64,000 nucleotides of DNA from Aquitalea magnusonii (GTDB taxonomy: Bacteria > Pseudomonadota > Gammaproteobacteria > Burkholderiales > Chromobacteriaceae), in NCBI RefSeq assembly GCF_003202035.1, contig NZ_QJKC01000005.1, forward strand, positions 186,001-250,000, given 5' to 3'. Numbering within the stretch: the first letter of the stretch is position 1; every line of letters begins with the position of its first letter. The notes beneath the pieces were generated by a model. That model searched no databases. It worked only from the letters and a program-made list of their open reading frames with translations, and had not been told where the DNA came from. Shown here in pieces: positions 54,697-63,175 of the stretch. The position numbers and the translations under genes are program-made.

Positions 54697-56150
54697 ACAC
54701 TCTTTCTCACTCCTCCCTGCTGCGTGAACAGGCTTATATCAATGGCCAGTGGCTATCCGGCGCACAACAGTTTGCCGTGCATAACCCGGCCAGCGGCGCA
54801 CTGCTGGCCCAGGTGGCCGATCTGGGCGCAGCAGAAACCCGTGCCGCCATTGCCGCCGCCCATGCCGCCCTGCCGGCCTGGCAAAAGCTGACAGCCAAAC
54901 AGCGTGCCGCCATGCTGCAGCGCTGGCATGCGCTGATCCTGCAACACCAGCAGGAACTGGCCGATCTGATCAGCCAGGAACAAGGCAAACCGCCAGCCGA
55001 AAGCATGGGCGAAATCGCCTACGGTGCCAGTTATATCGAGTGGTTTGCCGAGGAAGGCAAACGGGTGTATGGCGAGGTGATTCCCTGCCCCTTTGCCGAC
55101 AAGCGCCTGGTCACCCTCCGTCAGGGTGTGGGTGTGGTGGCCGCCATCACACCGTGGAATTTCCCGCACGCCATGATTACCCGCAAGGTAGCCCCGGCGC
55201 TGGCGGCAGGCTGCACGGTGGTGCTGAAACCGGCCGCCGAAACGCCCTTGTCCGCACTGGCACTGGCGGCGCTGGCCGAGCAGGCTGGCCTGCCACCCGG
55301 TGTATTCAATGTGGTGACCGGCACCGATGCCGTGACTATCGGCGCTGAACTGACCAGCAGCCCGCTGGTGCGCGCGCTCAGCTTCACCGGCTCCACTGCC
55401 GTGGGCAAATTGCTGATGCGCCAATGCGCCGACACAGTGAAAAAGCTGGGGCTGGAGCTGGGCGGCAACGCCCCCTTCATCGTGTTTGACGATGCCGATC
55501 TGGATGCCGCCGTGCAGGGCGCGCTGTTTGCCAAATTCCGCAACAGCGGCCAGACCTGTGTCTGCGCCAACCGCCTGCTGGTGCAGGACGGCATCTACCG
55601 CGCCTTTGCCGAGAAACTCGCCAGCGCGGTCGCCGCGCTGCAGGTTGGCCCGGCCAGCGAAGCCGGCATGCAGCAAGGCCCGCTGATCAGCCAGGCCGCG
55701 GTGGCCAAGGTGCAGCGCCACATAGCCAACGCGGTCAGCCTGGGGGCAACGGTACTCACTGGCGGCGCAGCGCATGCACGCGGCGGCAATTTCTTTCAGC
55801 CCACGGTCCTGGCCGATGTCACCGAACAGATGCTGGTGGCGCAGGAAGAAACCTTCGGCCCGCTGGCTCCGCTTATCCGCTTTCACGACGAGGCCGACGC
55901 CATCCGTCTGGCCAATAACGGCGAATCCGGCCTGGCCGCCTACTTCTACAGCCGCGATATCGGCCGCTGCTGGCGCGTGGCAGAAGCCATCGAGGCGGGC
56001 ATGGTCGGCATCAACGAAGGCGCCATTTCCACCGAAGTGGCGCCGTTTGGCGGCATCAAGCAATCCGGGCTGGGCCGCGAAGGCGGACGTGCCGGGCTGG
56101 AAGAATTCATCGAAACCAAATACCTGTGCTTTGGCGGCATCGCCAACTGA
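54693..56150 (+). CDS. gabD: NAD(P)-dependent succinate-semialdehyde dehydrogenase
   Basis: This 485-residue aldehyde dehydrogenase starts at 54693 (MNTLSHSSLLREQAYINGQWL), overlapping the exporter stop as ATGA. It has ITPWNFPHAMITRKVAPALAAGCT, FTGSTAVGK, the glutamate in LELGGNAPFIVFDDADLD and the cysteine in NSGQTCVCANRL, the GabD pattern with two cysteines. It oxidises succinic semialdehyde, which HpaI releases in this pathway, to succinate for the TCA cycle. The gab assignment rests on pattern and context. Confidence 0.9.
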   Translation: MNTLSHSSLLREQAYINGQWLSGAQQFAVHNPASGALLAQVADLGAAETRAAIAAAHAALPAWQKLTAKQRAAMLQRWHALILQHQQELADLISQEQGKPPAESMGEIAYGASYIEWFAEEGKRVYGEVIPCPFADKRLVTLRQGVGVVAAITPWNFPHAMITRKVAPALAAGCTVVLKPAAETPLSALALAALAEQAGLPPGVFNVVTGTDAVTIGAELTSSPLVRALSFTGSTAVGKLLMRQCADTVKKLGLELGGNAPFIVFDDADLDAAVQGALFAKFRNSGQTCVCANRLLVQDGIYRAFAEKLASAVAALQVGPASEAGMQQGPLISQAAVAKVQRHIANAVSLGATVLTGGAAHARGGNFFQPTVLADVTEQMLVAQEETFGPLAPLIRFHDEADAIRLANNGESGLAAYFYSRDIGRCWRVAEAIEAGMVGINEGAISTEVAPFGGIKQSGLGREGGRAGLEEFIETKYLCFGGIAN

Positions 56151-56159
56151 GGAGACCAC

Positions 56160-56963
56160 ATGCTGACGCAAGACATCATCCAGGACACCGCCCGCCGCCT
56201 GCATCAGGCCGAGCAGCAAGGTGAGCAGATCCGCCAGATTTCACTGGACTACCCGGACATCACCATCGAGGACGCCTATGCCATCCAGCGCTGCTGGGTG
56301 GAGATGAAGCTGGCCGAAGGCCGGACGATCAAGGGCCACAAGATCGGTCTGACCTCGCGCGCCATGCAGATGTCCTCGCAAATCAACGAGCCGGACTACG
56401 GCACGCTGCTGGACGACATGTTCTTCCAGGATGGCAGTGACATCCCTACCAGCCGCTTCATCGTGCCACGGGTGGAAGTGGAGCTGGCCTTCATTCTGGG
56501 CAAGGAGCTGAAAGGCCCGGACATCACCCTGTTTGATGTCTATCAGGCCACCGATTTTGTCATTCCGGCACTGGAAATCATCGATGCGCGCAGCCAGTCC
56601 ATCGACCCGGCCTCCGGACGGCCGCGCAAGGTGTTCGACACCATTTCCGACAATGCCGCCAATGCCGGGGTGGTGATGGGCGGCCGCCCGGTGAAGCCTT
56701 CCGAGCTGGACCTGCGCTGGGTCTCCGCGCTGATGTACCGCAACGGGGTGATCGAGGAATCCGGCGTGGCCGCAGCAGTGCTGAACCATCCGGCCAATGG
56801 CGTGGCCTGGCTGGCCAACAAGCTGGCGCCGTTTGATGTCAGCCTCCAGCCCGGTCAGGTGATTCTGGGCGGCTCCTTCACCCGCCCGGTGCCGGCGCGT
56901 GCTGGCGATACCTTCCATGTGGACTATGGCCCGCTGGGTGCCATCAGCTGCCGCTTTGTTTAA
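56160..56963 (+). CDS. hpaH: 2-oxo-hept-4-ene-1,7-dioate hydratase
   Basis: This 267-residue enzyme of the MhpD/HpaH hydratase family adds water to the C4-C5 double bond. It contains [27 protein letters not shown], metal-ligand-like [48 protein letters not shown] and a C-terminal [18 protein letters not shown]. It follows gabD by 9 bp and precedes hpaI by 56 bp. Confidence 0.95.
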   Translation: MLTQDIIQDTARRLHQAEQQGEQIRQISLDYPDITIEDAYAIQRCWVEMKLAEGRTIKGHKIGLTSRAMQMSSQINEPDYGTLLDDMFFQDGSDIPTSRFIVPRVEVELAFILGKELKGPDITLFDVYQATDFVIPALEIIDARSQSIDPASGRPRKVFDTISDNAANAGVVMGGRPVKPSELDLRWVSALMYRNGVIEESGVAAAVLNHPANGVAWLANKLAPFDVSLQPGQVILGGSFTRPVPARAGDTFHVDYGPLGAISCRFV

Positions 56964-57019
56964 ACCCGCTAACAAAACCCCCGCTCCAGCGACGCTTCGC
57001 CACTGTTAAGGAGAATCTC

Positions 57020-57820
57020 ATGCAAAACCCACCCAACCGCTTCAAGGCGGCGCTGAAAAACGGCGAAGTACAAATCGGCCTGTGGCTGAGCCTGGCCAGC
57101 CCCTATAGCGCCGAGCTGCTGGCCGGCGCCGGTTTCGACTGGCTGTTGATCGACGGCGAACACGCGCCCAATGAACTGAATGACATGCTGGGCCAGTTGC
57201 AGGCCATCGCCCCCTATCCCAGCCAGCCGGTGGTACGGCCGGTATGGAACGACCCGGTACGCATCAAGCAGATTCTGGATATCGGCGCGCAAACCCTGCT
57301 GCTGCCCATGGTGCAGACTGCCGAGGAAGCCGCACTGGCGGTAGCCGCCACCCGTTACCCGCCGCATGGCATTCGCGGCGTGGGCAGCGCCATTGCCCGC
57401 GCCTCGCGCTGGAACCGCATCGAGGGCTACCTCAAGCAGGCCGAACAAGAGCTGTGTGTGCTGGTGCAGATCGAAACCCGCCAGGGCCTTGATAATCTGG
57501 ATGCCATTGCCGCCACCCCCGGCGTGGATGGTGTGTTTATCGGCCCGGCGGATTTGTCTGCCGACATGGGCTATCTCGGCCAGCCTGCCCACCCGGAAGT
57601 GCAAGCCGCCATCGAACAGGCCATTGCCCGCATCCGCGCCCAGGGCAAGGCGGCCGGCATCCTGATGGCTGACGAGAAACTGGCCCGTCACTACATTGAG
57701 CTTGGCGCGCAGTTTGTCGCCGTGGGCGTGGACAGCACGGTACTGGCACGCAGTGCCGAAGCATTGGCAGGTCGCTTCAAGAGCGGCGGCCAGCAGGCCG
57801 GCGCCAGTGGGGTGTACTGA
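57020..57820 (+). CDS. hpaI: 4-hydroxy-2-oxoheptanedioate aldolase
   Basis: This 266-residue class II HpcH/HpaI aldolase splits 4-hydroxy-2-oxoheptanedioate into pyruvate and succinic semialdehyde. It has [44 protein letters not shown] with the metal region [34 protein letters not shown] and [16 protein letters not shown]. Length fits E. coli HpaI. It ends the meta operon and is followed by a 208-bp gap carrying the hpaX control region. Confidence 0.95.
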   Translation: MQNPPNRFKAALKNGEVQIGLWLSLASPYSAELLAGAGFDWLLIDGEHAPNELNDMLGQLQAIAPYPSQPVVRPVWNDPVRIKQILDIGAQTLLLPMVQTAEEAALAVAATRYPPHGIRGVGSAIARASRWNRIEGYLKQAEQELCVLVQIETRQGLDNLDAIAATPGVDGVFIGPADLSADMGYLGQPAHPEVQAAIEQAIARIRAQGKAAGILMADEKLARHYIELGAQFVAVGVDSTVLARSAEALAGRFKSGGQQAGASGVY

Positions 57821-57878
57821 CCCCACACCGGACGGCCCAGCAGGTCGTCCGCTGACGCTGCCTGCAGCGACCCAATAA

Positions 57879-57890
57879 TTAACATATTCA
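57879..57890. promoter_or_regulatory. Candidate HpaR operator upstream of hpaX
   Basis: TTAACATATTCA, followed at once by ATTAAC, matches the hpaG1 site except for one base in the right arm. It overlaps an AATAAT that could serve as -10, 139 bp before hpaX. Confidence 0.6.
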
Positions 57891-58028
57891 ATTAACAACC
57901 ACCGAAAGGACCGCACCGCCACATAACACAACGCAGCAAGGCAACAAGGTGATCTGCCAGCAAGAGCAGGCACCACGACAAAGGACAACACGCCGGAACG
58001 CTCCCGGCACGATAAAGAGGAGATGTGC

Positions 58029-59372
58029 ATGAGTCTGGACAAAACCACGACCTGCCAAACCGCGCCCGCCATTGCAGAGCAGGCGCTTGATCATGATACG
58101 CAACAAGAACAGCGGGTGATCCGCAAAGTCTCCGGACGCCTGATCTGGTTTCTGTTCATCCTGTTTGTATTTTCCTTTCTGGACCGCATCAATATCGGCT
58201 TTGCCGGCCTCACCATGGCCAAAAGCCTGAACCTGACGGCCACCATGTTCGGCTTTGCCGCCACCGTTTTCTACATCACCTATGTGCTGTGCGGCATTCC
58301 CAGCAACATCATGCTCAGCCGCATTGGCGCGCGGCGCTGGATGGCCGGCATCATGGTGGCCTGGGGCTTTGCCTCCACCGCCACCATGTTTGCCCATGAC
58401 GCCACCAGCCTGTACATCCTGCGCGCACTGGTGGGGATTACCGAAGCGGGCTTTCTGCCCGGCATGCTGGTCTACCTCACGCTATGGTTTCCGCGTGTCT
58501 ATCGCGCCCGCGCCAATGCCCTGTTCATGATTGCCATGCCGGTGACGGCCGCGCTGGGTTCGGTGGTATCCGGCTATCTGCTGGAAATGGACGGCATCTG
58601 GCAACTGGCGGGCTGGCAATGGCTGTTTCTGGTGGAGGGCCTGCCTTCAGCCGTGCTGGGCGTGGTGGTGTGGTTCTATCTGGACGACTCCCCCGCCAAG
58701 GCAAAATGGCTCAGCCCGGAAGAAAAGCGCTGCCTGCAAAACATGCTGGACGCCGAGGCACACCAGCCGGCCCAGCAACATTCCGGCGTGCTGCACGAGC
58801 TGCTGCAACCGACGGTGCTGAAATTCGCCTTCGCCTATTTCTGCCTGGTCAATACCCTGAGCATGGTGAATATCTGGGTGCCGCAAATCGTCAAAAGCTT
58901 CAATGCCGGCAGCAGCAATGTCACCATCGGCATCCTGGCCGCCATTCCGCAGCTGGGTACCATTTTGCTGATGCTGTGGTGGGGTGCGCGTTCCGACCGC
59001 ACCCAGGAGCGCAGATGGCACACCGTGCTGCCCATGCTGTTTGCCGCCGCCGGCTGGCTGCTCACCGCCTATGCCGGTGACCCGGTAGTACGGCTGGCTG
59101 GCATCGTGATGGCCTCGGCCGGCTCCTTTACCGCCATGACCATATTCTGGACCACGCCCGACACCACCCTGTCCAACAAGGCCAAGGCGGTGGGCATTGC
59201 CCTGATCAACGCCACCGGCAATATCGGTTCGGCCCTCAGCTCCTTTGTGGTGGGCTGGCTGAAAGACATGTCGCACAGCTTCACCAGCGGCCTGTTGTAT
59301 GCGGTAGCCGCCTTGCTGATCGGTGCCCTGGTGTTTCTGCTGATTCCGCTGCAAAAGCCGGCACGCAACTAA
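58029..59372 (+). CDS. hpaX: 4-hydroxyphenylacetate permease, MFS (ACS family)
   Basis: This 447-residue MFS symporter has 12 helices. The start at 58029 (MSLDKTTTCQ) is spaced properly from AGAGGAG; ATG 58023 abuts that site. It has the anion:cation symporter features FSFLDRINIGFAGLTMAKSLNL, the helix 2-3 loop SRIGARRWMAG, GITEAGFLPGMLVYLTLWFP and the C-terminal half's GNIGSALSSFVVG. HpaX imports 4-HPA across the inner membrane. It has its own promoter region with a HpaR site and lies between the meta operon and the porin. Confidence 0.92.
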   Translation: MSLDKTTTCQTAPAIAEQALDHDTQQEQRVIRKVSGRLIWFLFILFVFSFLDRINIGFAGLTMAKSLNLTATMFGFAATVFYITYVLCGIPSNIMLSRIGARRWMAGIMVAWGFASTATMFAHDATSLYILRALVGITEAGFLPGMLVYLTLWFPRVYRARANALFMIAMPVTAALGSVVSGYLLEMDGIWQLAGWQWLFLVEGLPSAVLGVVVWFYLDDSPAKAKWLSPEEKRCLQNMLDAEAHQPAQQHSGVLHELLQPTVLKFAFAYFCLVNTLSMVNIWVPQIVKSFNAGSSNVTIGILAAIPQLGTILLMLWWGARSDRTQERRWHTVLPMLFAAAGWLLTAYAGDPVVRLAGIVMASAGSFTAMTIFWTTPDTTLSNKAKAVGIALINATGNIGSALSSFVVGWLKDMSHSFTSGLLYAVAALLIGALVFLLIPLQKPARN

Positions 59373-59476
59373 AACATTAACCCTTCCCTACCTGCACGGT
59401 GTCCGGCCTGATGGCCGCACACCGCGACGGCCTGCGTCCATCCATCGCCGACGCAGGCCCAAACCGGAGCCATATC

Positions 59477-60655
59477 ATGCAATTCAAATATCTTTGGGCA
59501 GCCCTGTTCCTGCTGCCGCTGCTGGCCCACGCCGACGTCACCCTGTACGGCACGCTGGACGAAACCATCGAATCGGTAGGCACCCGTGGTGCTGCCAACG
59601 GACAGCCCGGCAGCAGCGTGCGCCGTATCAGTTCGGACAGTTCGCTGCTCGGCTTCAAAGGCCGGGAAGAGCTGGGCAATGGCCTCAGCGCCTATTGGCA
59701 AGTGGAAAGCAATCTGTGGCTGGACAGCGCGCCGTCCTATGCCACCTTCGGCACCCGCGACAGCTTTGTCGGCCTGGCCACGCCCGTCGGCAGCGTACAG
59801 GCCGGCCTGATCAGCCCGCCCACCCGCGTGGTGGCCGGCATGCTGGATGTCAATCAGGGCAATACCGGCATCGGCATGTCCGGCGCGCTGCTGGGCAAGC
59901 TGGGCAATATCCTGTCCACTGACGGCCTGTTGAAAAGCTATGGCAGCGCCACCCCGGCCGACGGCAATGGCAACACCCTGGTACGCACCAGCCCTTTCGA
60001 CACCCGCCGCAAGAATGCCGTGCAGTACACCAGCCCCAGCTGGCAGGGACTGACCGCCACCGTGGGCTATGACGCAGTGGAAACGCGCGCCGCCGGTGCC
60101 AGCCATACCGCCAGCGTGTTTGACCTGGGCCTGACTTATCGTGGCGGGCCGTGGCTCTTGACCTCGGCTTACGAACGCATCGACACCGGTGTGGATGATG
60201 CTGCCAGCAGCACAACCCAGTTCCGCCAGGTATGGAACCTGCGCGCAGGTGGCTATTACCGTTTTGGTGAGGTCAGCCGTATCGGCCTGCTGCTTGACCA
60301 TACCGATGGCCAGCTCACCCCCACTGCCGCCGCCAGTTATCAAGGCAGCAGCCTCAGCCAGAATGTGTGGTATGCCCAGGCCGTTATCGGCGTCGGTGAC
60401 CATGGACGGCTGATCAGCCAGTATGGCGAGTCCGGCAAGCTGCAAGGCAGCACGGCCAGCGATAGCGGGCGCGCACGCCATGCCGAGCTGGGCTACGAAT
60501 ACGACCTGTCGCGTCATACCACGCTGAAAGCCATTTACTCGCAAATCTGGAACCATGGCAGTGCCGCCTATGATTTCGGCTTCAGCAGTATTGGCACGGT
60601 GCCCGCAGGCAGTACGGTACACGGCCTGGCCATGGGGCTGCGCCACAGCTTCTGA
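59477..60655 (+). CDS. Outer-membrane porin, Gram-negative (Neisserial/betaproteobacterial) type
   Basis: This 392-residue precursor starts at 59477 with signal peptide MQFKYLWAALFLLPLLAHA. The mature protein opens DVTLYGTLDETIES, the classical porin first strand. It has FKGREELGNGLSAYWQVESN, the RDSFVGLATPVGSVQAG eyelet region and terminal VHGLAMGLRHSF, with the terminal Phe required for BAM recognition. It lies 104 bp after hpaX and should allow entry of small aromatic acids. Specificity for 4-HPA is inference from position. Confidence 0.93.
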   Translation: MQFKYLWAALFLLPLLAHADVTLYGTLDETIESVGTRGAANGQPGSSVRRISSDSSLLGFKGREELGNGLSAYWQVESNLWLDSAPSYATFGTRDSFVGLATPVGSVQAGLISPPTRVVAGMLDVNQGNTGIGMSGALLGKLGNILSTDGLLKSYGSATPADGNGNTLVRTSPFDTRRKNAVQYTSPSWQGLTATVGYDAVETRAAGASHTASVFDLGLTYRGGPWLLTSAYERIDTGVDDAASSTTQFRQVWNLRAGGYYRFGEVSRIGLLLDHTDGQLTPTAAASYQGSSLSQNVWYAQAVIGVGDHGRLISQYGESGKLQGSTASDSGRARHAELGYEYDLSRHTTLKAIYSQIWNHGSAAYDFGFSSIGTVPAGSTVHGLAMGLRHSF

Positions 60656-60707
60656 ATCCAAACCGCTCCCGATGGGCAGATTCTCCTTTCAGCTGCACCA
60701 TCCTTGT

Positions 60708-60738
60708 CAGCCACTCCTTGCCGGGTGGCTGTTTTTTT
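60708..60738 (+). terminator. Intrinsic terminator after the porin
   Basis: A 7-bp stem (CAGCCAC 60708-60714 with GTGGCTG 60725-60731) is followed by seven T residues. Confidence 0.88.
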
Positions 60739-60774
60739 GCCGCCATCTGCCTTTGGGTGCAGGGCCGAACAAAC

Positions 60775-60790
60775 CCATGAAAAGTACAGT
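60775..60790 (+). promoter_or_regulatory. Candidate HpaA activator box upstream of the hydroxylase
   Basis: An exact copy of the 16-mer at 48856-48871. CCATGAAA here also has its inverted repeat TTTCATGG at 60810-60817. In E. coli W, HpaA activates the hydroxylase promoter, so this is the expected place for such a site. Confidence 0.55.
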
Positions 60791-60930
60791 AATCAACCTG
60801 AAACTTGTATTTCATGGCTGTTGGATGGGCTACATAATGCAGTCAGCAAGCGGAACTTCCACGCTCGTCAGACAATAACAACAGCAAGTGCCAGCTGGCT
60901 GCCGTATTTCATTGCTCACGGCACGAATAC

Positions 60931-60942
60931 TTAACTTGTTAA
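60931..60942. promoter_or_regulatory. Candidate HpaR operator upstream of the hydroxylase
   Basis: TTAACTTGTTAA matches the palindrome TTAACATGTTAA at 11 of 12 positions and lies 26 bp before the hydroxylase start. It suggests that the hydroxylase genes respond to HpaR as well as HpaA. Confidence 0.6.
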
Positions 60943-60968
60943 TAAAATACATGCAACAGGAGACATTC

Positions 60969-62135
60969 ATGAGTGAGAACACCCTGCTGACCCGGCTGCA
61001 GCAAATCCTGCCGGAAATCGCCGCCAACGCGGACAAAGCCGAAGCCATGCGCCAGGTGCCGGAACAAAACATCCGCCTGCTGAAAAGCATTGGCATGCAC
61101 CGCGCCTTCCAGCCGAAAAAATACGGCGGTCTGGAAATCTCCCTGCCGGAATTTGCCGACTGCGTGGCCGCGCTGGCCGGGGCCTGTGGCGGCACCGCCT
61201 GGGCCTTCAGTCTGCTGTGTACCCACAGCCATCAGCTGGCCATGTTCTCGCAACAATTGCAGGACGAAGTATGGGCCAACAACCCGGATGCCACCGCCAG
61301 CAGCAGCATTGCCCCGTTCAGCCAGATCGAGGAAGCAGAAGGCGGGGTGTACCTGAGCGGCGAAATGGGCTGGAGCAGCGGTTGTGATCACGCCGAATGG
61401 GCCATTGTCGGCATGCGCCGCAAGAATGCCGCAGGCGAACTGGTCTACAGCTTTGGCGTGCTGCCGCGCAGTGACTATGAAATCCGCGACAACTGGTTTG
61501 CCATGGGCATGAAGGGCAGCGGCTCCAAGACCCTGGTAATCCGCAATGCCTTCATCCCCAACCACCGTATCGAAGCAGCCAAGGACATGATGGAAGGCCG
61601 CTCCAGCGGCTTTGGCCTCTATCCGGACAGCGACATCTTTTACACCCCGTATCGCCCCTACTTTGCCAGCGGCTTTGCCGCCATCAGCCTGGGCATTGCC
61701 GAACGCATGCTGCAGGCTTTCAAGGAAAAAACCGCCAACCGCGTACGCGCCTACACCGGCGTCAATGTCGGCACCGCCACCCCGGCGCTGATGCGCCTGG
61801 CCGAATCCACCCATCAGGTGGCCGCTGCCCGTGCCTTTCTGGAAAAAACCTGGCAGGACCATGCCGAGCACGGCCGCCGTCATGCCTACCCCAGCCGGGA
61901 AACACTGGCCTTCTGGCGCACCAATCAGGCCTACGCGGTGAAGATGTGCATCGAGGCAGTGGACCGCCTGTTCAGCGCTGCCGGTGCCACCAGCTGGATG
62001 GAAGGCAACGAGCTGCAACGCCTGTTCCGTGATTCCCACATGACCGGCGCCCACGCTTATACCGATTACGATGTCTGCGCCCAGATCCTTGGCCGCGAAC
62101 TGATGGGGCTGGAACCCGACCCGAGCATGGTCTGA
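60969..62135 (+). CDS. 4-hydroxyphenylacetate 3-hydroxylase, oxygenase component (C2 type)
   Basis: This 388-residue flavin-dependent monooxygenase has the acyl-CoA-dehydrogenase fold and follows CAACAGGAGACATTC. It closely follows Acinetobacter baumannii C2-HPAH: HRAFQPKKYGGLEISLPEFADC, GACGGTAWAFSLLCTHSHQLAMF, DATASSSIAPF, WSSGCDHAEWAIVG, FGLYPDSDIFYTPYRPYFASGF and AHAYTDYDVCAQILGRELMGLEPDPSMV. His86 and the serines at 111-113 fall where His120 and Ser146 of that enzyme should map. It uses reduced flavin and O2 to make 3,4-dihydroxyphenylacetate, the HpaD substrate. It is unrelated to HpaB of E. coli. The reductase gene follows. Confidence 0.93.
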   Translation: MSENTLLTRLQQILPEIAANADKAEAMRQVPEQNIRLLKSIGMHRAFQPKKYGGLEISLPEFADCVAALAGACGGTAWAFSLLCTHSHQLAMFSQQLQDEVWANNPDATASSSIAPFSQIEEAEGGVYLSGEMGWSSGCDHAEWAIVGMRRKNAAGELVYSFGVLPRSDYEIRDNWFAMGMKGSGSKTLVIRNAFIPNHRIEAAKDMMEGRSSGFGLYPDSDIFYTPYRPYFASGFAAISLGIAERMLQAFKEKTANRVRAYTGVNVGTATPALMRLAESTHQVAAARAFLEKTWQDHAEHGRRHAYPSRETLAFWRTNQAYAVKMCIEAVDRLFSAAGATSWMEGNELQRLFRDSHMTGAHAYTDYDVCAQILGRELMGLEPDPSMV

Positions 62136-62171
62136 CACCACCCCACAACCAGCCAAAACAAGGAGACAAGG

Positions 62172-63110
62172 ATGACAGACCAAGCATCAGGCGGTGTGGG
62201 AGACCCGCGCCTGTTCCGCCGTGCGCTGGGCAATTTTGCCACCGGCGTCACCGTGATGACCGCCTGCGGCCCGGACGGGCAGCAGGTTGGCGTCACCGCC
62301 AACAGCTTCAATTCGGTTTCGCTCGACCCGCCGCTCATTCTGTGGAGCATAGACAAGCGCTCCGGCAGCTACCCGGTGTTTCGCGACGCCAGTCATTTTG
62401 CCGTCAATATCCTGGCAGCCGACCAGATCGAACTGTCCAACCGCTTTGCCCGGCCGGCCGAGGACAAATTTGCCGGCCTGACCTTGCAGAGCGGGGCCGG
62501 CGCGGCGCCGCTACTGGAAGGCTGTGCCGCACGCTTTGTCTGCGAGCGCCATGCCCTGCATGAGGGAGGCGACCACTGGATCGTGATCGGCAAGGTGGTG
62601 GCACTGGATGATTTTGGCCGCGCCCCGCTGCTGTATCACCAGGGCAGCTATGCCATGGCCTTTCCCCACAGCCTGCAGCAGAAAAAGGATGCACCGCCAC
62701 CGGCCAGCGATTCGCTGCAGCGGCGGCTGAACGACAATATCTATTACCTGCTGACCCAGGCGGTACGGGCCTACCAGCACCACTATCAGCCACGCCAGAT
62801 GGCAACCGGCCTGCGCATCAGCGAGGCGCGCATGCTGCTGGTGCTGGAACATGGGCTGGAGGCTGCGGCCTTGCATGGCGAGGTCAACATGCCGGAGCGC
62901 GAAGTGGAACAGGCCATGGAAATGCTGCAACGCAAGGGGCTGATCTGCCGGCAACAGCAGCAATACCAGCTGACCGCGCAAGGCATGCACCAGGCCGAGG
63001 CGCTGCACGATCTGGCCGAACAACAGCAAAGGGAAATGCTGGCAGGTTTCAGCGAACAGGAAGTGGCGGCACTCAAGAATATCCTGCGCGCCATCATCCG
63101 CCAGCGCTAA
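62172..63110 (+). CDS. 4-hydroxyphenylacetate 3-hydroxylase, reductase component (C1 type) with MarR-like domain
   Basis: This 312-residue two-domain protein follows CAAGGAGACAAGG. Residues about 10-170 form the flavin reductase domain (LGNFATGVTVMTACGPDGQQVGVTANSFNSVSLDPPL, then HFAVNILAADQ). Residues about 185-312 form a MarR-like domain (LLTQAVRAYQHHYQPRQMATGLRISEARMLLVLEHG). A. baumannii C1-HPAH has the same length and layout. There the C-terminal domain inhibits NADH oxidation until 4-HPA binds, so reduced FMN is made only when substrate is present. It supplies flavin to the oxygenase gene upstream (36-bp gap). It ends the island. Confidence 0.92.
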   Translation: MTDQASGGVGDPRLFRRALGNFATGVTVMTACGPDGQQVGVTANSFNSVSLDPPLILWSIDKRSGSYPVFRDASHFAVNILAADQIELSNRFARPAEDKFAGLTLQSGAGAAPLLEGCAARFVCERHALHEGGDHWIVIGKVVALDDFGRAPLLYHQGSYAMAFPHSLQQKKDAPPPASDSLQRRLNDNIYYLLTQAVRAYQHHYQPRQMATGLRISEARMLLVLEHGLEAAALHGEVNMPEREVEQAMEMLQRKGLICRQQQQYQLTAQGMHQAEALHDLAEQQQREMLAGFSEQEVAALKNILRAIIRQR

Positions 63111-63175
63111 GCCCGCCGCGGCAAAGCACGACAAGGGCAGGACGCCAGGCGCCCTGCCCTTGTTGCATTGCCTGC

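Larger units (their letters stand above)
60656..60968. other. Control region between porin and 4-HPA hydroxylase
   Basis: The 313 bp contain the porin terminator (60708-60738), the candidate HpaA box (60775-60790), a downstream inverted copy of its left end (TTTCATGG at 60810-60817) and the HpaR palindrome (60931-60942). A consensus promoter is not obvious, in keeping with an activator-dependent promoter. Confidence 0.6.

Noticed and set aside
59374-59381. HpaR half-site ACATTAAC upstream of the porin
   Set aside because: Only one arm is present. It is too short to separate from chance.
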